The notes under the pieces are model-generated. The model saw only the letters and a list, made by a program, of their open reading frames with translations, did no database searches and had not been told where the DNA came from. The position numbers and the translations under genes are program-made. From positions 1 through 6,818 of the forward strand of contig WRGS01000141.1 of the NCBI GenBank assembly GCA_009787075.1: a DNA stretch of 6,818 nucleotides, read 5' to 3'. Source of the DNA: Paludibacter sp. GTDB taxonomy: Bacteria > Bacteroidota > Bacteroidia > Bacteroidales > Paludibacteraceae. Positions 1-4,860 of this stretch are shown here, in pieces; within the stretch, counting starts at the first letter, position 1, and the number at the start of each line of letters is the position of its first letter.

Positions 1-334
1 CTTTTTGTTGGATATTACCAAAAATATTCCAAAATCAAGGAAATTCATAATTTTGCCCGTCATTACTTGCACGAACAATACATTCAATTAGAACTTTTTA
101 CCCCAGTAAAAGTGGTAAATGACATACCTGAATGTCTGAAACTGCGGGATTTTGCTTACAATAATCTTTTTTCCGCTGCTGTTTCTAAAGTTCGACAACC
201 TGTTGAATCGTTTTTTAACTGGTTTATCGAAAAAAACTAATATTCAAAATTCCTCTAAAGTACGTTCTACTAATGGTTTATGGTTACATTGCTTCGGAAA
301 ACTCGCCATTGCATGCTTAACTTTTTTATTTTAA
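1..334 (+). pseudogene. IS982-like DDE transposase, internally deleted and frameshifted
   Basis: Read from base 1, the first frame gives an N-terminal motif (IHNFARHYLHE, about 40-75) and then, without the expected catalytic middle, the late motifs LFTPVK and VRQPVESFFNWFIEK. It stops at TAA 238-240. The frame starting at 236 carries on the same protein (TNIQNSSKVRSTNGLW and FGKL) to the stop at 332-334. The break is in a run of seven A (230-236), where six would keep one frame. In related transposases the VRQP.ESFFNW and SKVRS.KGL motifs are near the C terminus, while the first catalytic Asp (DS.PI) comes after the N-terminal motif. Here that Asp and the following segment are absent, so the copy is dead apart from the frameshift. 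The second relic at 6424-6762 retains the middle part that is missing here. Confidence 0.75.
31..74 (+). repeat. 44-bp direct repeat, left copy
   Basis: This block is identical at 43 of 44 positions to 6433-6476; the only difference is AAGG against AAGA at the tenth base. In both copies it encodes KIK-x-IHNFARHYLH in the transposase frame. Identity ends sharply on both sides, because each relic has its own deletions next to the block. It is shared transposase coding sequence, not an independent repeat. Confidence 0.9.
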
Positions 335-353
335 CCCGTGATTTGCATAAATT
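334..353 (+). repeat. Terminal inverted repeat (right end) of the IS982-like element
   Basis: ACCCGTGATTTGCATAAATT is the reverse complement of 6369-6388 with one mismatch (A/G). It lies immediately after the transposase stop codon, as expected for a right-hand end. It marks where the mobile element stops and the host sequence begins, and so rules out the upstream GTG at 338 as a start for the next gene. Confidence 0.8.
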
Positions 354-361
354 ATTTTTTT

Positions 362-700
362 ATGAATAAACAAACTTTAATTTTAATTGTTTTTTGTTTT
401 GCTATATGCCTGTATGCCAATGCGAAACAAAATTTGCGCGCATATTATAAGTATGTGGCAGCAATGTCGGATTTGAATAAACTTACCGATTTAAATACAA
501 GTAAAAACACCACCATTCCGCCATATTTGCGTTTTGGATACTTGATTGCCGAAACAAAAAGCGGCAAATTTTTGGACAAAATTCCTATTCCGCTACTTTT
601 GCCTGTGGCAGAAACTGCCGCCGTATTGTTTGATATGGATAATCTGAAACCCGACGAAATTCCGGCACTGTTTCAGCAATTTGCGTTGCGGTATCCGTAG
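362..700 (+). CDS. Small secreted protein of unknown function
   Basis: I do not recognise the family. The product is 112 residues from ATG 362. Residues 1-22 look like a Sec signal peptide: MNKQ, a hydrophobic stretch (LILIVFCFAICLY) and an ANA-type cleavage site before KQ. The mature part is about 90 residues with no cysteine, no lipobox and no obvious repeat, containing a proline/leucine-rich segment (IPIPLLLPVAE) and ending in ALRYP. An in-frame GTG at 338 would extend the protein, but it lies inside the inverted repeat of the adjacent insertion sequence, so 362 is preferred. The first 12 bases of the coding sequence equal those of porZ, and the signal peptides resemble each other. The insertion sequence ends 8 bases before the ATG and has probably displaced the original promoter. 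An ordinary periplasmic or outer-surface role is possible; nothing visible proves one. Confidence 0.6.
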   Translation: MNKQTLILIVFCFAICLYANAKQNLRAYYKYVAAMSDLNKLTDLNTSKNTTIPPYLRFGYLIAETKSGKFLDKIPIPLLLPVAETAAVLFDMDNLKPDEIPALFQQFALRYP

Positions 701-826
701 TATCTGCATTTGCAATACTAAAAACATACTGAAAACAATTAATTATAAATCAACATATTATAACAGCATGCTTGTAAAATCATTACCGAATTTTTATTCG
801 CTCGCGTGTAATTCAAAAATTTCATG

Positions 827-834
827 TACATTTG
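827..834 (+). promoter_or_regulatory. Candidate -7 box of porZ
   Basis: TACATTTG fits the Bacteroidota -7 consensus TAnnTTTG and lies 44 bases before the porZ ATG. Transcription would start near 841. I see no clear TTTG-type -33 box at the expected distance, so this is a partial match. It suggests porZ is transcribed separately from the small gene upstream, from which it is separated by 178 bases. Apart from this box that gap holds no gene. Confidence 0.5.
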
Positions 835-878
835 CAAATCCAAAATTAGAATATTTGAAATATTTTGAAATATAAAGT

Positions 879-3248
879 ATGAATAAACAACTTATACTCG
901 GTATATTTTGCTTTGCAGCGGCGGGTATGCTGACAGCGCAGGTGCAAATGGGTCAATGGCAGTCCTATCTGGCTTATAATAATGCTGTAATGATTGAGCA
1001 AACGCCTGAACGCGTTTTTGCCGTAGCAAAAGAAGAACTGTTTAACTGTTCAAATCAGTCGCGCAGCAAGTATTACACGCTTTTCAGCATTGGCATAGAA
1101 GACCACGATATTCAAACCTATTCAAAAGCAACAGGACTTAACGGCGCAAATATCGCACAAATAAAATACGACGAGGCGACCAAGCAGTTGATTATCATTT
1201 ATGCAGATGGAAATATAGACCTGATGTCGAACAACGGAATTGTGAATATTCCCGATTTGTATCTCAAACTAATGAGCGCCGACAAAACGGTTAATCATAT
1301 TAAATGTTACAACTCAAATGCATACTTATCAACGCCTTTCGGCATTGTTGTTATTAATTTGAAAAAAGCCGAAATCAGCGATACATATTATATCGGCGGC
1401 AATTCGTCTGATGTTAAAGTGCTTGCAACCGATATTTTTAACGGAAAACTTTACGCTTGCTCGTCCGACAGTATTTATTTTGCCGATTTGAACTCAAATT
1501 TGGTTAATTTTCAGTCGTGGAATACTTTGAGCAACCTGCCGGGCTCAGGTGCAATTCAATCGCTTGCTGCATTTGCAGGAAATTTATTTGTTTTACGAAA
1601 TGGAACGCTTTACGTTACATCTGATTTTGTAACGTGGAATATTTATCTGTACAATCGCACAAAAATCAAAGTTGCAAACAATCGTTTGTATGTGCTTTGG
1701 GATGATGGTGCTGGTTATTATGACGAAACAATGTTGGGTTTTAATACAGTAATTTTGCAAAATTATGATTTGATTTCCGATTATTTGTATATCGGGGGTA
1801 ATAATTGGTTTGCTGCCAATAAAAACGGCATTGCAATTCAGCCCAACGGCGAACAAACGGCTTCGTTTTTTACGCCCAATAGTCCTGCGTATAATTCGAT
1901 TTGGAATTTGTCGTTTTATGGTCAAAAACTTTATGTATTGCACGGCGGACGCGATAATGTTCAATTCTGTCTGCCTGCATATATCAGTATTTTTGAAAAT
2001 AATTCGTGGAAAATAATCACTCCCGAAGAAGTTCAGACGGTTACGCAAACTTCCACTCTCGATTATGTGCAAATCGCTTTCGACCCCACAATAGCAGGTC
2101 ATTACTATGTAACTTCTTTTGGAACAGGTCTTTACGAATTTCAAGATGATAAATTTGTGCAGCGTTATATAGGCGCAAATACAGGCGGCATTCTCGAAGT
2201 TCACCCATCAGTTTCCTCTTCGCCCAATTTTTATACTCGTCTTTACGGACTTACTTTCGACAAACAGGGAAATTTGATGATAGACAACTGTTCTGTCGGT
2301 GCAACAATTAAAATGCGCAAAAAAGACGGAACATGGACACAAATGAATTATCCTAAAACTCAGAGTACCAACTGGTCGGGGCAAATCGGCACAAATGCCT
2401 TAAATCCGAATCAAAAATGGGTAATTTCTACCGACCAACTGCCAAGTATTCTTGTTATTGACGATGACGGCACGCCAGGCAATCAGAGCGACGACAGGTC
2501 GAAATTTTTTAGAAGTTTTAATTATATTAAAAATGGTGCGGAAGATGTTGCAACTCCTTCAAAATGTTATTGTTTTGCCCAAGATAAATCAGGAACAATC
2601 TGGATTGGAACACATCAGGGTCCGCTAATTTTCAATAATACAAATAATATTTTTGATGCAAATTATTTGGCTTCAAAAGTATTAATTCCGCGAAACGACA
2701 CAACAGGTTTGGGCGATTTTCTGCTCGAAGGAATTGCCGTTACAGCAATCGCTGTTGATGGTGCAAACCGTAAATGGATTGGAACGGCAACATCGGGGGC
2801 ATATCTTGTGTCTGATAATGGAGTAAAAACAATCAAACATTTCACAACCGAAAACAGTCCGCTGCCAAACAACAGCATTCAGGCAATCGCAATTAATCCA
2901 GTAACAGGCGAAGTGTTTTTCGGTACGCCTTCGGGCTTGGTGTCGTATCAGGGAGATGCTGCCGAATCGGAAACACAAAATTTTACCAATGTTACTGCCT
3001 ATCCTAATCCCGTAAAACCGAATTTTCAGGGAGTTGTAACAATTACAGGACTTATTGATAATTCGCTTGTACGTATAACAGATGCCGCTGGCAACGCCGT
3101 ATATCAAACTAATTCAAACGGCAGCATAGCCACTTGGAATTTGCTTGATAACTTTGGCAGGCGCGTAGATAGCGGAGTATATGTGGTGATGGTTGTAAGT
3201 GAAGACGGCTCAAAACATATTGCAACCAAAATTATGGTTTTCAAATAA
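879..3248 (+). CDS. porZ: Type IX secretion system surface protein PorZ
   Basis: PorZ is a cell-surface component of the T9SS attachment complex with the sortase PorU and with PorV and PorQ. In Porphyromonas gingivalis it is reported to supply anionic LPS for attachment of cargo proteins to the outer membrane. The 789-residue product is close to the usual PorZ length. Residues 1-20 are a Sec signal peptide ending in LTA before QVQMGQWQSY, the typical start of the mature protein. About 25-700 is rich in short beta-propeller blades; WIGT blade motifs are visible at 575-578 and 633-636 (GTIWIGT, RKWIGT), as in the two-propeller PorZ fold. Residues 705-789 form a Por-type C-terminal sorting domain, with AYPNPV, VRITDAAGN, GRRVDSGVY and a final KIMVFK. 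The frame is unbroken. ATG 879 is chosen because it gives the signal peptide directly. A generic two-component-type propeller protein is the alternative, but the overall layout fits PorZ better. Confidence 0.88.
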   Translation: MNKQLILGIFCFAAAGMLTAQVQMGQWQSYLAYNNAVMIEQTPERVFAVAKEELFNCSNQSRSKYYTLFSIGIEDHDIQTYSKATGLNGANIAQIKYDEATKQLIIIYADGNIDLMSNNGIVNIPDLYLKLMSADKTVNHIKCYNSNAYLSTPFGIVVINLKKAEISDTYYIGGNSSDVKVLATDIFNGKLYACSSDSIYFADLNSNLVNFQSWNTLSNLPGSGAIQSLAAFAGNLFVLRNGTLYVTSDFVTWNIYLYNRTKIKVANNRLYVLWDDGAGYYDETMLGFNTVILQNYDLISDYLYIGGNNWFAANKNGIAIQPNGEQTASFFTPNSPAYNSIWNLSFYGQKLYVLHGGRDNVQFCLPAYISIFENNSWKIITPEEVQTVTQTSTLDYVQIAFDPTIAGHYYVTSFGTGLYEFQDDKFVQRYIGANTGGILEVHPSVSSSPNFYTRLYGLTFDKQGNLMIDNCSVGATIKMRKKDGTWTQMNYPKTQSTNWSGQIGTNALNPNQKWVISTDQLPSILVIDDDGTPGNQSDDRSKFFRSFNYIKNGAEDVATPSKCYCFAQDKSGTIWIGTHQGPLIFNNTNNIFDANYLASKVLIPRNDTTGLGDFLLEGIAVTAIAVDGANRKWIGTATSGAYLVSDNGVKTIKHFTTENSPLPNNSIQAIAINPVTGEVFFGTPSGLVSYQGDAAESETQNFTNVTAYPNPVKPNFQGVVTITGLIDNSLVRITDAAGNAVYQTNSNGSIATWNLLDNFGRRVDSGVYVVMVVSEDGSKHIATKIMVFK

Positions 3249-3264
3249 TTAGCCACAGTTGGAT

Positions 3265-3375
3265 ATGATATTATTTAAACTCTTTGCTAACAAATTGGGC
3301 TGGCAATTCTATAGCAAGCAAAATCTTTGGAAAGAATATAGTAGTGATGCACTAAATTTTGCTTTTTGTTTATAA
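3265..3375 (+). CDS. Possible 36-residue ORF after porZ
   Basis: ATG 3265 opens a 36-codon frame 16 bases after the porZ stop. It starts MILFKLFANKLGWQFYSKQN and continues through WKEYSSDALNF to a cysteine-leucine end. Amino-acid use looks protein-like (aromatic and charged residues mixed), but I recognise no family. Part of a hairpin (3316-3364) lies inside it, so either the ORF or the terminator reading is probably wrong. It could be a small protein, a leftover of a gene truncated by the mobile element downstream, or chance. Confidence 0.25.
   Translation: MILFKLFANKLGWQFYSKQNLWKEYSSDALNFAFCL
3316..3367 (+). terminator. Possible intrinsic terminator of porZ
   Basis: A 9-bp stem, AAGCAAAAT (3316-3324) with ATTTTGCTT (3356-3364), encloses a smaller hairpin TAGTG-atg-CACTA (3342-3354) and is followed by a short T-run (3363-3367). 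It lies 68 bases after the porZ stop. The long loop and AT-rich stem make it weak; it also overlaps a 36-codon ORF. Confidence 0.35.
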
Positions 3376-3413
3376 CTAATTGATATTAAATAAAATATAA
3401 GAGTTCTTTGATT

Positions 3414-3443
3414 TTTGGACTTGAATTTTTATCTATAATTTTG
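3414..3443 (+). promoter_or_regulatory. Bacteroidota-type promoter of the IS4-like relic
   Basis: TTTG at 3414-3417 and TAATTTTG at 3436-3443 are separated by 18 bases, matching the -33/-7 pattern of the Bacteroidota primary sigma factor (TTTG, TAnnTTTG). It is the best two-box promoter in the window. The start would be near 3450, about 23 bases before the transposase ATG at 3473. Confidence 0.55.
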
Positions 3444-3472
3444 TGGTTTTATTCACTTAACACCCCAAAATT

Positions 3473-3718
3473 ATGTACTCAGGCAAGTATGTTTTTGCTC
3501 AACTGCTGTCATTTGTGGACAGATATGAGTTCAATAAATGCGTAAAACGCCACTTTGGCAACTATCGCGTTCACGGTTTGGACTGCTGGAACCAATTTAT
3601 TCAATTGCTTTACGGTCAGATAACTTCGCTGGAATTGCTTCGCTCCATTTGTGTTTGTATATCAATTAATTACAAGCAAATGTTAAAAGTTAACGCACCA
3701 GCAGTAATATTAATATAA
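3473..3718 (+). pseudogene. N-terminal stub of an IS4-type transposase (DUF4372)
   Basis: The open frame encodes 81 residues. About the first 62 resemble the N-terminal DUF4372 domain of IS4-family transposases of Bacteroidota: MYSGKYVFAQLLSFV, a YEFNKCVKRHFGNYRV segment, then CWNQFIQLLYGQIT and LLRSICVCI. Intact members run to several hundred residues with the DDE core in the later part. Here similarity ends near 3660 and the remaining residues (INYKQMLKV onward) look unrelated, so all catalytic residues are missing. The upstream promoter is still recognisable, so the stub could be transcribed and translated. I could not find convincing inverted repeats bounding the element. Whether the peptide has any residual DNA-binding role is unknown. 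Confidence 0.65.
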
Positions 3719-3870
3719 AATTACAAAAACAAAAAGATATTGAAATTAAGAAACGAAAAGCAATAAAACAACGAAAAAAGAAAACAATAGAATATAAACA
3801 GCATAGAATTGTAGTATGGTTGATTGTTTTTATTGTTGTGATAATTGTATTAACATTTTTGATAAAATAA
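3694..3870 (+). pseudogene. Remnant of a basic, C-terminally membrane-anchored protein
   Basis: Between the stop at 3691-3693 and TAA 3868-3870 there is an open frame of 58 codons without an ATG. It encodes a strongly basic stretch (KLQKQKDIEIKKRKAIKQRK and a second KKK) followed by about 20 hydrophobic residues (IVVWLIVFIVVIIVLTFLI) and a terminal lysine. A charged helix leading into one membrane helix at the extreme C terminus is unlikely by chance, so this is probably coding sequence that lost its 5' end at the junction with the transposase stub. An ATT or ATA start cannot be excluded. I do not recognise the family. Confidence 0.35.
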
Positions 3871-4027
3871 TTTGGTGGCAGTGTTTTTAAGGTTAGCCAC
3901 ACTTCCATAACATTTTGCAATGCGAAAAATAAAGTAAAAAAGTATGATAAAACCGAATTCTAAATTCTTATTCAATTGAACGAGTCATTCTATACTTGGC
4001 AGCACCATTGTCTCTTAACTTGGCGTA

Positions 4028-4204
4028 ATGGTAAGATATTATTTTTTCCAAATAATAAATAAAGAAAAACCAAAATCTTATTTTAGAGGAACAAAAAACG
4101 TGTTGAATGAAATAGACCAAATATTTGTAAATTTATTGGTTGGATATTTAGTATTAATTCCTTTAGTTCTTGGCATTGTATATTTATGTTTTACCTTATT
4201 TTAA
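4028..4204 (+). CDS. 58-residue single-pass membrane protein, hypothetical
   Basis: ATG 4028 to TAA 4202-4204 gives an unbroken 58-residue frame; an in-frame TAA (4016-4018) lies just upstream. Residues 1-31 are polar and basic (MVRYYFFQIINKEKPKSYFR, then GTKNVLNEIDQ). Residues 32-58 are almost wholly hydrophobic (FVNLLVGYLVLIPLVLGIVY, then LCFTLF), enough for one membrane helix at the C terminus. That layout resembles small tail-anchored inner-membrane proteins. There is no recognisable Shine-Dalgarno, which is normal in this phylum, and no promoter box that I trust. An internal GTG at 4103 preceded by AGAGGA would give a 33-residue version that is mostly the helix. It lies between relics, so it may itself be a leftover, but the frame is intact. 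I do not recognise a family. Confidence 0.4.
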   Translation: MVRYYFFQIINKEKPKSYFRGTKNVLNEIDQIFVNLLVGYLVLIPLVLGIVYLCFTLF

Positions 4205-4240
4205 TATTCAAATTATAATTAGTAGAAAACAAAATGCAAA

Positions 4241-4445
4241 ATGTAACTTATTGCGGTGTTATTTTTGTTTGTATCGTGTGTCGTAAAAAGTAATGATAAA
4301 ACAATCACAGATAAAACAGATACACTTAAATGTGTTGTTTTAAATGACACAGCGGTTTATGGCGCAAACAAATACCGATGTGAACAAAATTACCCAAAAA
4401 CAACCTAAATATTGTCCATTAGACCAGTTTTTAAATGATATTTAA
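4241..4445 (+). pseudogene. Small lipoprotein relic with a stop at codon 2
   Basis: The frame at 4241 reads ATG-TAA and then LIAVLFLFVSC, a lipoprotein signal peptide with the lipid-acceptor cysteine at codon 13 (4277-4279). Changing TAA 4244-4246 to AAA would give the typical MKLIAVLFLFVSC start, so one A-to-T change explains the break. The mature part continues VVKSNDKTITDKTDTLKC to a stop at 4406-4408. Another frame (ATG 4344 to TAA 4443-4445) carries on with protein-like sequence (KYCPLDQFLNDI), so a frameshift in the second half is also likely. An intact version would be an outer- or inner-membrane lipoprotein of about 65 residues. The alternative GTG at 4256 would leave too short a signal. 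Function and family are not recognisable. Confidence 0.45.
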
Positions 4446-4551
4446 AACGTTTTTAAATAATATTAAAAAAAAACGTAACTATTTAAATTATTGAAAATCA
4501 ACAATAAATAAAAATAATTTCAAAAAAATATACAATGTTAAAAAATTGTTA

Positions 4552-4559
4552 TACCTTTG
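4552..4559 (+). promoter_or_regulatory. Candidate -7 box of an intergenic transcript
   Basis: TACCTTTG matches TAnnTTTG and is identical to the box upstream of cysS at 4809-4816. No good -33 TTTG is visible at the usual spacing. The box overlaps a small perfect hairpin, CTTTGA-AACC-TCAAAG (4555-4570). With the terminator at 4701-4740 it would delimit a transcript of about 175 bases. Confidence 0.35.
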
Positions 4560-4607
4560 AAACCTCAAAGAATGATAAAGAATAAGAAAGTTATTTGAAA
4601 TCGTGCG

Positions 4608-4629
4608 TTGTTACAAAATTTGTTACAAA
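4608..4629. promoter_or_regulatory. Tandem palindromic sites, operator-like
   Basis: TTGTTACAAA occurs at 4608-4617 and again at 4620-4629. The core TTGT-T-ACAA is a palindrome; the second copy extends to ATTTGT-T-ACAAAT (4618-4630). Centres are 12 bases apart, about one helical turn. A weaker copy, TGTTATAAA, is at 4642-4650. This could bind a dimeric regulator, but AT-rich DNA produces such patterns easily. Confidence 0.25.
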
Positions 4630-4700
4630 TATTTCGTAAAATGTTATAAATGATAGCGTTACCTTAAAAAAAACAACGTCCCGTCCATACCGCAAATAAA

Positions 4701-4740
4701 AACGTTAACAATTTATATATTAAGTTGTTAGCGTTTTTTC
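4701..4740 (+). terminator. Strong intrinsic terminator between the relic region and cysS
   Basis: AACGTTAACAA (4701-4711) pairs with TTGTTAGCGTT (4725-4735) over 11 positions with one G-T wobble, with a 13-base loop and a run of six T (4734-4739). A-runs on the left mean it could also work on the minus strand. It insulates cysS from transcription entering from the left and would end any transcript starting near 4566. Confidence 0.7.
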
Positions 4741-4808
4741 TTTTATATATAAATCAAAATATTTGTTGCTTGCAAAGTCATATTATTTTATTTCAATAAA
4801 AAAATAAT

Positions 4809-4816
4809 TACCTTTG
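4809..4816 (+). promoter_or_regulatory. Candidate -7 box of cysS
   Basis: TACCTTTG fits TAnnTTTG and lies 44 bases before the cysS ATG, the same distance as the porZ box to its ATG. No clear -33 TTTG is visible. It follows the terminator at 4701-4740, so cysS appears to be an independent transcription unit with a leader of about 35-40 bases. Confidence 0.5.
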
Positions 4817-4860
4817 CAAACGGTTTTTGGTTTTTTATATAGTAGTTTAACGATTAAATT

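Larger units (their letters stand above)
1..353 (+). mobile_element. 3' end of a decayed IS982-like insertion sequence
   Basis: This is the right-hand part of an insertion sequence, cut by the window start. It holds a broken transposase reading frame followed directly by a 20-base terminal inverted repeat (334-353) whose first base is the last base of the transposase stop codon. The same end sequence occurs in inverted orientation at 6369-6388, at the start of a second relic, which fixes the element boundary at about 353. The N-terminal DNA-binding-like segment is joined directly to the C-terminal part, so most of the DDE catalytic core is missing. The element cannot transpose by itself. The family name rests on recognising protein motifs, not on a database match. 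Confidence 0.75.
4566..4740 (+). ncRNA. Candidate small RNA of unknown class
   Basis: The stretch between a TAnnTTTG box and a strong intrinsic terminator has no convincing ORF. It contains a long-range pairing CGTTGTT (4606-4612) with AACAACG (4672-4678), which together with the terminator stem would give a two-domain RNA. I do not recognise an RNA family, and the -33 box is missing, so this is inference from boundaries and pairing only. Confidence 0.25.
4409..4860. other. AT-rich gap with regulatory signals, no gene seen
   Basis: Apart from the tail of the lipoprotein relic in an alternative frame, I see no convincing coding frame here on either strand. The stretch holds an AT-rich inverted repeat (ACGTTTTT 4447-4454 with AAAAACGT 4469-4476), a TAnnTTTG box (4552-4559), two copies of the palindrome TTGTTACAA, a strong terminator (4701-4740) and the cysS promoter box (4809-4816). 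Confidence 0.6.

Noticed and set aside
701..735. Small hairpin GTAT-TGC/GCA-ATAC after the secreted-protein gene as its terminator
   Set aside because: The stem is short and bulged and no T-run follows on the + strand.
681..875. Open frame of 64 codons on the + strand between the secreted-protein gene and porZ
   Set aside because: Its start overlaps the upstream gene, its composition is not protein-like, and it runs over the candidate porZ promoter.
1593..2204. Long minus-strand open frame (203 codons) inside porZ
   Set aside because: It is antisense to a clearly coding frame, and its cysteine/isoleucine-rich translation looks like a shadow of porZ.
2663..3107. Two minus-strand open frames opposite the end of porZ
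   Set aside because: They are antisense shadows of the sorting-domain region, with no recognisable motifs.
3690..3920. Minus-strand open frame of 76 codons with a hydrophobic end
   Set aside because: It lies opposite the basic/membrane-helix frame on the + strand; its hydrophobic and phenylalanine-rich part is the complement of the A-rich lysine codons.
4447..4476. Inverted repeat ACGTTTTT/AAAAACGT as a terminator
   Set aside because: There is no T-run after the stem on the + strand, and the stem is almost pure A-T in an AT-rich stretch. Kept only as a note in the gap entry.
4566..4740. 6S RNA or a T-box-like leader of cysS
   Set aside because: No T-box sequence or tRNA-binding features are visible, a terminator and a separate promoter box lie before cysS, and I cannot recognise 6S structure.
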